Origin: Kitasatospora aureofaciens | GTDB lineage: Bacteria > Actinomycetota > Actinomycetes > Streptomycetales > Streptomycetaceae | Direction: 5' to 3' | Assembly (NCBI RefSeq): GCF_001188955.3 | Contig: NZ_JPRF03000019.1 | Coordinates: 62,001-126,000 of the forward strand | DNA length: 64,000 nt | Shown: positions 1 to 8,316 of the stretch, piece after piece | Position numbering within the stretch: position 1 is the stretch's first letter | How the letters are laid out: each line of letters starts with the position of its first letter | Notes under the pieces: model-generated | The model's input: only the letters and a program-made list of their open reading frames with translations | Told to the model about the DNA's origin: nothing | Database searches by the model: none | Made by a program: the position numbers and the translations under genes

Positions 1-872
1 GCAGGGCGGCGTGCAGGATCTCGTGCCCGAGGACGAACCGCCACTCCTCGTCGGAGTGGTGGCGCAGCGGGTTGACGTAGATCTCGCCGACCTCGGCGTT
101 GACCGCGGCGACGGCGATGTCGTGCGCCCGGGCGAGTTCGGCGTCGGCCACGACGGTGAGGCCGGCTGCGATGCCGCCGAGCAGCGGGTACGAGGAGACG
201 AACCAGTTGAGCGCCCTGGTCCACGGCCGCTCGGGCAGGCGCTCGCCGGTGTCGGCGTCGATCCGGCCGCCGGCCCGGTCCATCGCGGCCGACATGGTGC
301 GGGTGAGGGCGGCGGCGAAGGACGCCTGCCAGTCCTCGGGGACCAGGCCGTGGCCGTGCCACTCGACCAGCAGCTGGTCACGGCCGCCGGAGCCGGCGGC
401 TCCGGCCGTCCCGGCGGTGCCGGCCGTCGGCAGGCCGTCGCGGCGCCAGCGGGCGGCCAGCTCCTCCTCGTCTCCGCCCGGGTACTCCTGGGGGAGTGCG
501 ACCGGGGCACGGCCGACCGGGAAGGTGGCGAGGAAGCGGTTGACCACGGTGCAGCGGGCGGCGGCCGCGGGCGGGTCGGGCTGGACCCGGGTGCCGCGGG
601 CGGCCGGGAGGTGGCCGAAGCCGAGGTGCAGCAGGCAGTGGGCCAGCACCCAGGCCCACTCCTCGGGTTCGGCCCGGCGGCGCGGGTTGACGTGCACGGT
701 GCCGTCGGAGTCGACCACCGCCCAGCCGTCCGGCGGGGCGGTGGTGCAGTCCCGGGTGCGGCAGACGTCGGCGCGCAGGGCGGCGAAGGCCGGGTTGCGG
801 CGCAGCAGCCGGACGCCCTCGGCGAAGGACTCGGCGCCCGGGTCCGCCGGCTTCGCGGGGGAGGGCTTCACC
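1..872 (-). CDS. VWA-like/DUF2201-type putative metallopeptidase (partial, C-terminus outside window)
   Basis: Partial gene reading leftward; 290 codons are present and the C-terminus lies beyond base 1. The GTG start at 872-870 overlaps the TGA of the upstream AAA ATPase gene (868-870), so the two are translationally coupled. The sequence shows two related segments. Residues about 60-87 read VNPRRR, EEWAWVLAHCLLH, and residues about 264-287 read VNPLRH, EEWRFVLGHEILH. The second carries a zinc-protease HEXXH-type motif (HEILH, 283-287); in the first the Glu is Cys. Known families with this layout have an N-terminal DUF2201 metallopeptidase domain and a C-terminal VWA-like domain, usually next to a MoxR ATPase. 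The VWA part is not visible here, so the family call rests on motif and context. Substrate unknown. Confidence 0.75.
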
Positions 873-1932
873 GGCGGGCCTCGACCAGCCGGGGCATGTC
901 CCGGGCGGCCTCGATCAGGAACCAGGAGGGCAGCACCGGGTTGCCGTCCGCGCCGTCGGCGATCACCGTCTGGGCGACCTCCACCGAGATCTCGGCCAGC
1001 TGCACCAGCAGCGACTTGGCCCGGAAGGCGGTCTGCCGCTGCGCCCCGGAGGCGTGCTCCTTGCGGGCGGGCAGCTCCTTGACCAGGCGGCCGCGGAAGG
1101 CGTCGGCCAGGTAGTAGAGCAGGTCGCGGTCCTCCAGCCGGTGCGGCCAGCGGGCGTCGCCCTTGAGGATCGCCTCCAGGCCGTAGGAGTTGCGGACGAT
1201 CTTCGCGTAGCCGCAGAAGGCGACCGCGTGCTGCGCGCTGAGCAGCCCGTACGTGACGACCTTGAGGGTCTCCTCGTCCAGGGCGGGGCCGAAGGAGTGC
1301 AGCGCGTCGGAGAGCATGTGCCAGGCGCGCGGGGTGGAGAACGGCTCCTCGGTCTTGGGCGGGGCGGACCACAGGTGGTCGGGCCGGTCGGTGAGGTGGT
1401 CGACGATCCAGGGGTGGATGCCGGCGCCGGCCGCCCAGCGCAGCCAGTCCTCGGCGCTGGCCCGCAGGTGGACGTGGACCATGCGGTTGACCAGAGCGGA
1501 CGCCATCGGGCGGGCGAGCGCGCCATCGGTGGCGCGGTTCCCGGCGCCGATCACGATCGAGCCGGGCGGCAGCTCGTACGAGCCGATCCGGCGGTCCAGG
1601 ATCAGCGAGTAGAAGGCCTTCTGGACGTCCGGCGAGGCCGCGTTGAGCTCGTCCAGGAACAGGCAGTACGGCTCGTCGCGGGCGATCTGCTCGGGCGGGC
1701 AGAACCGGGAGCGGCCCTCCGGGGTGAGCTGCGGGACGCCGATCAGGTCCTCCGGGGCGAGCTGGGTGCCGACCAGGCTCACGCACTCCAGTCCCAGCGA
1801 CTCGGCGAACGCCCTGACCAGGGAGGACTTCCCGATCCCGGGAGCGCCCCAGAGGAACACGGGGCGGACGGTGGCCAGGCCGAGCAAAAGCTCGGGGACC
1901 TGCGAGGGCGAGACGCTGACTGCTCCCTGCAC
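868..1932 (-). CDS. MoxR-family AAA+ ATPase
   Basis: Predicted cytoplasmic AAA+ ATPase of 354 aa. Walker A is GAPGIGKSS (29-37), Walker B CLFLDELN (90-97), followed by a sensor-1-like stretch IVIGAGNR (126-133). MoxR proteins act as chaperone-like ATPases on partner proteins that often carry VWA domains. The overlapping downstream gene is such a candidate partner, which fits. The start is GTG at 1932-1930, with AAGGAG a few bases upstream on this strand. The gene is divergent from the Sir2 gene across 112 bp. What the pair remodels or matures cannot be told from sequence. Confidence 0.88.
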   Translation of the reverse strand: MQGAVSVSPSQVPELLLGLATVRPVFLWGAPGIGKSSLVRAFAESLGLECVSLVGTQLAPEDLIGVPQLTPEGRSRFCPPEQIARDEPYCLFLDELNAASPDVQKAFYSLILDRRIGSYELPPGSIVIGAGNRATDGALARPMASALVNRMVHVHLRASAEDWLRWAAGAGIHPWIVDHLTDRPDHLWSAPPKTEEPFSTPRAWHMLSDALHSFGPALDEETLKVVTYGLLSAQHAVAFCGYAKIVRNSYGLEAILKGDARWPHRLEDRDLLYYLADAFRGRLVKELPARKEHASGAQRQTAFRAKSLLVQLAEISVEVAQTVIADGADGNPVLPSWFLIEAARDMPRLVEARR

Positions 1933-2032
1933 GGGGCTCCTTCACGGAAACGCTGGGTGACCGGCCCAGTGTGCGGCGGGAGTTGACACGGCGCACCCGG
2001 ATTTTCGGTGGCAGAGGGCTGGTCGGCCGCCG

Positions 2033-2038
2033 TACCGT
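2033..2038 (+). promoter_or_regulatory. candidate -10 box of a leaderless Sir2 transcript
   Basis: TACCGT fits TANNNT and ends six bases before the ATG at 2045. No Shine-Dalgarno sequence lies before that ATG. This spacing places the transcription start at or next to the A of ATG. The -35 region is weak (TGGCAG around 2009-2014). Confidence 0.4.
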
Positions 2039-2044
2039 CCGGGC

Positions 2045-2785
2045 ATGAACGCGAAGCGTCCCCTGATCGCCGTGCTCACCGGCGCGGGCATCTCGACCGA
2101 CTCCGGCATCCCCGACTACCGCGGCCCGCAGGGGCTTTGGCAGCGGGATCCGTCGGCCCAGGAGCTCGTGACCATCGGGCCCTACCTGGCCGACCCGGAG
2201 GTGCGGAAGCGGGCCTGGCTGATGCGCCGTGACGCCGGCGCGATGGCGGCCGAGCCGAACGCCGGGCACCGGGCGCTGGTCGATCTCGAGCGCTCCGGCC
2301 TGCCTCTGCGGGTGCTGACCCAGAACGTGGACGGGCTGCACCAACGGGCCGGTCTGCCCGCCCGCAAGGTGTTCGAACTGCACGGCACCGCACGGGAGGT
2401 GCAGTGCGCGCGCTGCCGGGTGGTCGGACCGATGGACGAGGCGCTGGCCCGCGTCGCGGCGGGGGAGCCGGATCCGGCCTGCCGCGAGTGCGGGGGGATC
2501 CTGCGCCCGCGCACGGTGATGTTCGGGGAGGCGCTGGACCCGGTGGTGCTCCAGCAGGCCGACGCGGTCGCCAAGGCCTGCGACCTCTTCGTCGCGGTGG
2601 GCACCAGCCTCCAGGTGTTCCCGGTGGCCGGGCTGCCGCTCATCGCGGTGGAGACCGGGGCGAAGCTGATCATCGTGAACGCCGAGCCGACCCCGTACGA
2701 CGAGGCGGCGGCCGAGGTGATCCGGGAGCCGATCTCCACCGCGCTGCCGGAGCTGGTGCGACGGCTGGTGCGGGAACGGGCCTGA
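2045..2785 (+). CDS. Sir2-family NAD+-dependent protein deacylase
   Basis: Cytosolic sirtuin of 246 aa; removes acyl groups from lysines while splitting NAD+ to nicotinamide and O-acyl-ADP-ribose. The NAD-binding motif GAGISTDSGIPDYRG is at 13-27, TQNVDGLHQRAG at 92-103, and the catalytic His in HGT at 113. The four zinc cysteines form two CxxC pairs (121/124 and 146/149). Length is typical of class III/U bacterial sirtuins. Two ADP-ribosylglycohydrolases follow within 6 kb, which may or may not be functionally meaningful. The start has no visible ribosome binding site but a -10-like box at the right distance for leaderless transcription. Confidence 0.92.
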   Translation: MNAKRPLIAVLTGAGISTDSGIPDYRGPQGLWQRDPSAQELVTIGPYLADPEVRKRAWLMRRDAGAMAAEPNAGHRALVDLERSGLPLRVLTQNVDGLHQRAGLPARKVFELHGTAREVQCARCRVVGPMDEALARVAAGEPDPACRECGGILRPRTVMFGEALDPVVLQQADAVAKACDLFVAVGTSLQVFPVAGLPLIAVETGAKLIIVNAEPTPYDEAAAEVIREPISTALPELVRRLVRERA

Positions 2786-2805
2786 GAACAGGGGCCGGAA
2801 GGGTC

Positions 2806-2834
2806 TTAGAAGGGACGCACCGCGTGCGTACGAT
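2806..2834 (+). promoter_or_regulatory. candidate promoter for the P450 gene
   Basis: TTAGAA (2806-2811), a 17-base spacer and TACGAT (2829-2834) fit a vegetative-type promoter about 40 bases before the P450 start codon. Confidence 0.45.
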
Positions 2835-2876
2835 GATCCTTCCGGCTCCCCCCTCACGGCCTGGAGTGATCGAGCG

Positions 2877-4091
2877 ATGACGACGACGGCGAAGTTCGAC
2901 CCCTGGTCGGCGGCGTTCGTGGCCCACCCGTACGACGTGTACGCCGAACTGCGCGAGCACGCGCCGGTGACGTACCACGAGCCGACGAACCAGTGGCTCG
3001 TCTCGCGCCACGAGGACGTCAGCGCCCTGCTGCGCGATCGGCGGCTCGGCCGCACCTACACCCACCGGTTCAGCCACCAGGAGTTCGGCCGCCCCGAGCC
3101 CGACCCGGCGCACGAGCCCTTCCACACCCTCAACGACCACGGGTTGCTCGACCTGGAGGCGCCCGACCACACACGGATCCGCCGCCTGGTCTCCAAGGCC
3201 TTCACCCCGCGCATGGTCGAGGGGCTGCGGCCCACCGTCCAGCGCCTCGCGGGCGAACTGGTCGACGGGCTGCTCGCGGCCGGCGGCGGAGACCTGATCG
3301 CCGCCGTCGCCGAGCCGCTGCCGGTCGCCGTGATCGCCGAGATGCTCGGCGTGCCGGAGGGGGACCGGCATCTGCTGCGCCCCTGGTCGGCCGACATCAC
3401 CGGGATGTTCGAGCTCAACCCGAGCGAGGAGGTCGCCCGCCGCGCCGTTACCGCGAGCACCGAGTTCTCCGACTACCTGCGCGCCCTGATCCGCGAGCGC
3501 CGGGCGAACCCGGGTGAGGACCTGATCAGCGCGCTGATCCAGGCCCAGGAGGGCTCCGACGCGCTCAGCGAGCAGGAGATGGTCTCCACCTGCGTGCTAC
3601 TGCTCAACGCCGGCCACGAGGCGACCGTCAACACCACCGGCAACGGCTGGTGGGCACTGTTCCGCAACCCCGGCGAACTCGCCCGGCTGCGCGGCGACGT
3701 GGACGGGCTGCTGCCCACCGCCGTCGAGGAACTGATGCGCTGGGACACCCCGCTGCAGATGTTCGAGCGCTGGGTGCTGGAGGACATCGAGGTTCGCGGC
3801 GTCACCGTCCCGCGCGGCGCGGAGATCGCCCTGCTCTTCGGCTCCGCCAACCGCGACCCGGAGCGCTTCGCCGACCCCGACCGCCTCGACCTCGGCCGCA
3901 CCGACAACCCGCACATCACCTTCGGCGCCGGAATCCACTTCTGCCTGGGCGCGCCGCTTGCCAGACTGGAGCTCACCGAGTCCTTCGGCGCGCTGCTGCG
4001 TCGGGCCCCGGGCCTGCGGCTGGTCCGCGAGCCCGAGTGGAACCCGGGCTACGTGATCCGAGGGCTCAAGGAACTGCTGGTCGAGGTCTGA
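2877..4091 (+). CDS. cytochrome P450
   Basis: Soluble class I bacterial P450 of 404 aa. Visible landmarks are the I-helix oxygen-activation motif AGHEAT (245-250), the K-helix ExxR (EELMR, 284-288), and the heme loop FGAGIHFCLG (349-358) with Cys356 as the axial ligand. No ferredoxin or reductase gene lies next to it, so electrons probably come from partners elsewhere. It is followed after 22 bp by an ADP-ribosylglycohydrolase gene on the same strand, and the two may be co-transcribed. Substrate cannot be predicted; there is no biosynthetic cluster around it. Confidence 0.93.
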   Translation: MTTTAKFDPWSAAFVAHPYDVYAELREHAPVTYHEPTNQWLVSRHEDVSALLRDRRLGRTYTHRFSHQEFGRPEPDPAHEPFHTLNDHGLLDLEAPDHTRIRRLVSKAFTPRMVEGLRPTVQRLAGELVDGLLAAGGGDLIAAVAEPLPVAVIAEMLGVPEGDRHLLRPWSADITGMFELNPSEEVARRAVTASTEFSDYLRALIRERRANPGEDLISALIQAQEGSDALSEQEMVSTCVLLLNAGHEATVNTTGNGWWALFRNPGELARLRGDVDGLLPTAVEELMRWDTPLQMFERWVLEDIEVRGVTVPRGAEIALLFGSANRDPERFADPDRLDLGRTDNPHITFGAGIHFCLGAPLARLELTESFGALLRRAPGLRLVREPEWNPGYVIRGLKELLVEV

Positions 4092-4113
4092 CCACGAAGA
4101 GGGGGGAACCGCC

Positions 4114-5112
4114 GTGGGCAAGGCGACAGGGGCGCTGCTGGGACTGGCGATCGGCGACGCGATCGGCCGGGTGACCGAGTTCAAGAGCGTCGAGGAGATC
4201 GCCGCCGTCGAGCCCGACTGGCGGCGGCTCCCGCTGCCGGAGAAGGCGTTGGTCACCGACGACACCCAGATGACGCTCGCCCTCGCCCGCGGCCTGCGCA
4301 CCGCCCTCTCGCGCGGGACCCTGACCCCGTTGCGCCTGGAGCGGCCGGTCCGCGAGGAGTTCGTCGACTGGTGGCGCTCGCCGGAGAACAACCGCGCCCC
4401 CGGCATGACCTGCCTGCGCGCCTGCGAGCGGCTCAGCCACGAGAAGTACCGCTGGCAGCAGGCCAGCGACGTCGGCTCCAAGGGCTGCGGCGCCAACATG
4501 CGGGTCGCCCCGATCGGGCTCATCCGCGAGCTGGACGCCCGGCAGCTCTCCGGCGCCGCCCAGCTGCAGTCCGCGCTCACCCACGGCCACCCGACCGCCC
4601 TCGCCGCCAGCGACCTCACCGCCTACGCCGTCCGGAAGCTCGCCGAGGGAGTCCCGCCCGCCGGACTGCCCGCGGTGCTGCGGGCGTACGCGCTGGCGAG
4701 CCGCGAGCGCTACGACGAGTTCTGGCTCGGCGACCTCGCCGCGCGCTGGTACGGCGCCTCCCCGCAGGCCGTGCTCGCCCGCGGCTGGGACGACTGCCTC
4801 AAGGTCCTCGACCAGCTGCAGGCCGCGCTCGCCGCACCGGACCTGGAAGCCGACCCCTGCCTGGCCACCGGCGAGGGCTGGGTCGCCGAGGAGGCCTTCG
4901 GCACCGGCTTGCTCTGCTTCCTGCTGCTGCCCGACGACCCGGTGGCCGCCGTCCGCCGGGCCGCCTACTCCAGCGGCGACTCCGACTCCCTCGCCTGCCT
5001 GACCGGCGCCTTCGCCGGCGCGTACCACGGCGAGGCGGTCTGGCCGGAGGAGTGGGTCGAGCGGATCGAACACCGGGACGAACTGCTTGAGTTCGGCGCC
5101 CTCTGGGACTGA
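4114..5112 (+). CDS. ADP-ribosylglycohydrolase family protein (first copy)
   Basis: 332 aa enzyme of the DraG/ARH family, which removes ADP-ribose from modified substrates using two magnesium ions. The N-terminus has GLAIGDAIG (10-18); metal-binding motifs are DDTQMTL (49-55) and SSGDSDS near the C-terminus. The start is GTG, with a G-rich ribosome binding region (GAGGGGGG) just upstream. It lies 22 bp after the P450 gene. A second family member, only distantly similar in text, lies at 7067-8179 on the other strand. Whether the substrate is protein, nucleic acid or a small molecule is not visible. Confidence 0.88.
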   Translation: MGKATGALLGLAIGDAIGRVTEFKSVEEIAAVEPDWRRLPLPEKALVTDDTQMTLALARGLRTALSRGTLTPLRLERPVREEFVDWWRSPENNRAPGMTCLRACERLSHEKYRWQQASDVGSKGCGANMRVAPIGLIRELDARQLSGAAQLQSALTHGHPTALAASDLTAYAVRKLAEGVPPAGLPAVLRAYALASRERYDEFWLGDLAARWYGASPQAVLARGWDDCLKVLDQLQAALAAPDLEADPCLATGEGWVAEEAFGTGLLCFLLLPDDPVAAVRRAAYSSGDSDSLACLTGAFAGAYHGEAVWPEEWVERIEHRDELLEFGALWD

Positions 5113-5182
5113 GTGGTCAAGGCCCGGTCTCGCGGCCGAAGATCCGCCGGAACAGCGCGGCCGGGCCGCCGTCGGCGCCGCT

Positions 5183-5494
5183 TCACCGGGGTGATCCGGG
5201 GTCGGCCGGGTACAGCTTGACCAGGTGGGGCGTCAGGCCGAGGAACGCCAGCGACCGCACCTCGCCGTACGTCGCGAGCCGGTGGCCGATGCGCTGCGCG
5301 GAGTCCGGCCCGAACAGCTCGTCGAAGTAGTCGAGTTGCTCGACGGTGAGCGGCAGCGCCCGCAGCGAGGCGAGGAGCGCCGACAGCGCGTCCGAGAGCT
5401 TGGAGAATTGCGCGGGCCCCGTGAGCCCCTTGACCTCCACCACTACGGGGAACGGGTGCGGCGCAGCCTCCACGGACGCATCCACGAGCCTCAT
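5183..5494 (-). CDS. hypothetical protein
   Basis: 103 aa reading frame starting at ATG 5494 with GGAAGGTGG upstream, a good ribosome binding site. The product has no signal peptide or membrane segment and no motif I recognise; it contains a leucine-rich middle (LSALLASLRALPLTVEQL). It is convergent with the preceding ADP-ribosylglycohydrolase gene and divergent from a Nudix fragment. The reading frame is open further upstream, but the start given has the best initiation signal. Coding status is likely, not certain. Confidence 0.5.
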   Translation of the reverse strand: MRLVDASVEAAPHPFPVVVEVKGLTGPAQFSKLSDALSALLASLRALPLTVEQLDYFDELFGPDSAQRIGHRLATYGEVRSLAFLGLTPHLVKLYPADPGSPR

Positions 5495-5552
5495 CGTGTA
5501 CCACCTTCCGGGCCCATCAGAGCCCAAACGATCCATCTGTCTCCTGGGACGG

Positions 5553-5699
5553 GCTGTCGGTGGCGCCCTCCGGACCTCGGACGAGTCCTTCGAAGTCGCC
5601 TGGTTCCACCCGGACGAGGTGGACGCGCTACCCATGGTCACCAGCATCCGTAAGCGGCTCGATGACTGGCGAAGCGGTCAGATTCCTGTGGTTCGGTAG
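5553..5699 (+). pseudogene. Nudix hydrolase remnant (C-terminal fragment)
   Basis: The + frame here encodes about 48 residues, including GGALRTSDESFEVAWF, HPDEVDALP and RKRLDDWRSG, then a stop. This matches the end of many actinobacterial Nudix hydrolases: a strand, an acidic turn, and a final helix after the catalytic box. No Nudix box (GxnExxxxREUxEE) or other N-terminal part exists upstream, and no start codon with a ribosome binding site suits it. I read it as the tail of a gene whose 5' part was deleted when the material to its left arrived. Confidence 0.6.
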
Positions 5700-5740
5700 C
5701 CGAGGCGGAACCCGATCGCGGGGTGCCGCGTCGAAGGGCC

Positions 5741-7048
5741 ATGACGAACAGCCGCACCGGAAACCGTCGTCGCGCCGCCGTGCTCCTCGCCGCCGTGCTC
5801 GCCGCGCCGCTGCTCAGCGGCTGCGGCAGCACCGGGGCCGCCACCGGCACCGAGCTGAAGGCCTCCGCGCCGGCCAGCCGGCCCGCCGTGGACCCGGCCC
5901 AGGTGACCGCCGCCGCGCAGGCCACCGACGCCTTCGGGCTCGACCTCCTGCACGCTCTCACCACGACGCCGGACGGTGCCGGGCGCAACACGGTGGTCTC
6001 GCCCGTCGGGCTGGCCACCGTGCTCGGGATGCTGATGCCCGGGGCGCGCGGCGCGACCGCCGACGAACTCGCCAAGGCCCTGCACACCGGACTCGACCCG
6101 AAGCAGTACGCGCTCGCCGTCGGCGCGCTCGACCAGCGGACGAAGAACGGCGACCGGCTCACCCTGCACCAGGCCGACGAGGTCTGGACGCAGCAGGGCT
6201 TCCCGGTCGAGCCCGACTACCTGGCCACGCTCGCGGCCGCCTTCGACGCCGGGGTGCACACCACCGACTTCAAGAAGGACCCCGAAGGCAGCCGCAAGGC
6301 GGTCAACGCGGCCGTGGAGAAGGCCACCGAGGGCCGGGTCAAGGACCTCTTCGCCCCGAAGACGATCAACCCGGACACCCGGCTGGTCCTCACCGACGCG
6401 CTCTACCTCAAGGCCAAGTGGGCCTCCGAGTTCAAGTCCTCGAACACCGAAGACCGCCCGTTCCACAAGCTCGACGGCACCGTGTCGAACGTCTCGACGA
6501 TGAGCCAGACCGGCGGGTTCAAGTACGCCGACGGCTCCGGCGGGATCGTCGGAGAGCCCTGGCAGGCCGTCGAACTCCCTTACGCGGACGGCAACCTGGC
6601 GATGGACCTGATCGTCCCCGCGCAGGGCGGCTTCGCGGCCTTCACCAAGGGACTGGACCAGCCCCAGCTCGACCGGATCCTCGGCGCCCTCGCCGAGCGG
6701 CCCGTCGACCTGCAGCTGCCGCGCTTCCACTTCGACACGTCCAACGAGCTCACCGCCGCGCTGCGTTCGCTCGGCGTCCACTCGGTCTTCGACCACGCCG
6801 ACCTCAGCGGCATCGCCAAGGAGCCGCTCGCCGTCAGCACGGTCGTCCAGAAGGCCACCGTCCAGGTCGACGAGGAGGGCACGGTCGCGGCGGCCGGCAG
6901 CGGCGTCGGGATCGTCGCCGGGGCGGCGCCCGCTCCGCGCGATCCCGCCCAGCTGCACATCGACCGGCCGTTCCTGTTCCTGGTCCGGGACACCTCCACC
7001 GGCCGGCCGCTGTTCCTCGGCCAGGTCACCGACCCGCAGGCGAAGTAG
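5741..7048 (+). CDS. secreted serpin-family lipoprotein (protease inhibitor)
   Basis: 435 aa from ATG 5741, with GAAGGG upstream. A signal peptide with the lipobox LLSGC ends near residue 27, so the protein is probably tethered outside the membrane. The serpin core follows, for example NTVVSPVGLATVLGMLMPGARG near 85-106. The hinge EEGTVAAAGSG starts at residue 378, the pattern of inhibitory serpins whose loop inserts after cleavage. The loop up to HIDRPF is about five residues longer than in alpha-1-antitrypsin. By spacing, the scissile site falls in a Gly/Ala/Val-rich stretch (IVAGAAPAP), suggesting elastase- or subtilisin-like targets (inference). Convergent with the next gene. Confidence 0.9.
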   Translation: MTNSRTGNRRRAAVLLAAVLAAPLLSGCGSTGAATGTELKASAPASRPAVDPAQVTAAAQATDAFGLDLLHALTTTPDGAGRNTVVSPVGLATVLGMLMPGARGATADELAKALHTGLDPKQYALAVGALDQRTKNGDRLTLHQADEVWTQQGFPVEPDYLATLAAAFDAGVHTTDFKKDPEGSRKAVNAAVEKATEGRVKDLFAPKTINPDTRLVLTDALYLKAKWASEFKSSNTEDRPFHKLDGTVSNVSTMSQTGGFKYADGSGGIVGEPWQAVELPYADGNLAMDLIVPAQGGFAAFTKGLDQPQLDRILGALAERPVDLQLPRFHFDTSNELTAALRSLGVHSVFDHADLSGIAKEPLAVSTVVQKATVQVDEEGTVAAAGSGVGIVAGAAPAPRDPAQLHIDRPFLFLVRDTSTGRPLFLGQVTDPQAK

Positions 7049-7066
7049 GGCCGCTCACGAGGCTGT

Positions 7067-8179
7067 TCACCAGGCCGGGTAGCGCCCGCCGAGCGCCGGG
7101 TGGGCCGGGTCGCGGCTACCGAACAGCACCAGCAGGTCGTCCGCGACCGTCAGCAGCTCGGCCCGGCCCTCGATCGCCCGCACCCACTCGCCGGGCAGGG
7201 CCGAGGCGCCGTACGCGGCCCCGACCAGGTTGCCGCAGACCGCGCCGGCGGAGTCGCTGTCCCCGGAGTGGTTGACCGACAGCAGCAGCGCGGTGCGCAC
7301 CGGGTCGGGGTCGAGGGTGGCCGCCAGCAGCGAGTACACGGCGATGGCCAGGCACTCCTCGGCGATCCAGCCGAGCCCGACCCGCTCCACCGTCTCCGCC
7401 ACCGGCTCGGCCTCCTGGGCCAGCCGCACCGCCCGGGCCAGTGCCTGGACGGTCTCCTTGGAGCTCGGCAGCTCGCGGATCTGCTCCACCGTCTCACCGA
7501 CCGCCGCCCACGGCTCGGTCCCGGCCGCCAGCCGCTCGACCAGTGCCGCGAAGGCGCCGGCCGCGAGGTAGCCGGTCGGGTGCCCGTGGGTGAGCTGGGC
7601 GCACTGCACGGCCAGCCCGAAGGACTGCTCCACGCCGAGCCGGGCCAGCCCGAACGGCGCCGAGCGCATCACCGTGCCGCAGCCCTTGGAGCCCGGGTTG
7701 ATCGGCCCGGGCCGTCCGATCGCGGACGGCGCCTCGAACTCCGGGTGCTCGGACACCCCGCTCAGGCAGGCGTTGCCCGGCGCCCGCCGCGCGTACAGGA
7801 ACGACCGGCTCAGCAGCCAGCCGTCATACGGGCGGGGCTGCGGCTCGGTGTCCGGCGCGCTCTGGTACTGGGTCCGCAGCCAGCGCCGGTACGCGCCGTG
7901 CACCGCCTCCGGCACCGAGCCGCCGCCGCCCGTCCAGCCGCGGACGAAGCCGCGGATCAGGCCCTCGGCGGTGAACAGCGTCATCTGGGTGTCGTCGGTG
8001 ACCTCGACCGGGCCGCTCCCGGCCGGCAGCGAGGTCACGCCCTGAGGCCCGAACCGGTCCTGGATCTGGTGCAGTTGCTGGAACTCCACCGGCCAGCCCA
8101 GCGCGTCACCGATGGCGCCGCCGAGCAGCGCACCGCGCACCCGGTCCCGGTATCCCGACTCCGCCGCCGACTCCGTCAC
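7067..8179 (-). CDS. ADP-ribosylglycohydrolase family protein (second copy)
   Basis: 370 aa, same fold family as the gene at 4114. GGAIGDALG occupies residues 20-28, DDTQMTL 62-68, and NHSGDSDSAG is near the C-terminus; these motifs hold the two magnesium ions in ARH/DraG enzymes. The start is GTG at 8179-8177, with GGGAG upstream on this strand. The 5' end abuts the left side of a decayed transposon. The two copies are on opposite strands and diverge strongly outside the motifs, so a recent local duplication is unlikely. Confidence 0.88.
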   Translation of the reverse strand: MTESAAESGYRDRVRGALLGGAIGDALGWPVEFQQLHQIQDRFGPQGVTSLPAGSGPVEVTDDTQMTLFTAEGLIRGFVRGWTGGGGSVPEAVHGAYRRWLRTQYQSAPDTEPQPRPYDGWLLSRSFLYARRAPGNACLSGVSEHPEFEAPSAIGRPGPINPGSKGCGTVMRSAPFGLARLGVEQSFGLAVQCAQLTHGHPTGYLAAGAFAALVERLAAGTEPWAAVGETVEQIRELPSSKETVQALARAVRLAQEAEPVAETVERVGLGWIAEECLAIAVYSLLAATLDPDPVRTALLLSVNHSGDSDSAGAVCGNLVGAAYGASALPGEWVRAIEGRAELLTVADDLLVLFGSRDPAHPALGGRYPAW

Positions 8180-8316
8180 CGGATTTCTCCCAGGGTGCTC
8201 CCGGCTTCAGCTGGGAGGGGAATGGGTGCTTGGAGCGGAGCTGCGAAGCGGTGGAGTTCTCTGCGCATCTGTACTGATCCCTCTCGTTGTCAGTGGGGTC
8301 GGCTAGCTTGTGGGTC

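Noticed and set aside
2877..5112. Secondary metabolite cluster around the P450
   Set aside because: No synthase, ferredoxin or tailoring genes nearby; a lone P450 is common in these genomes.
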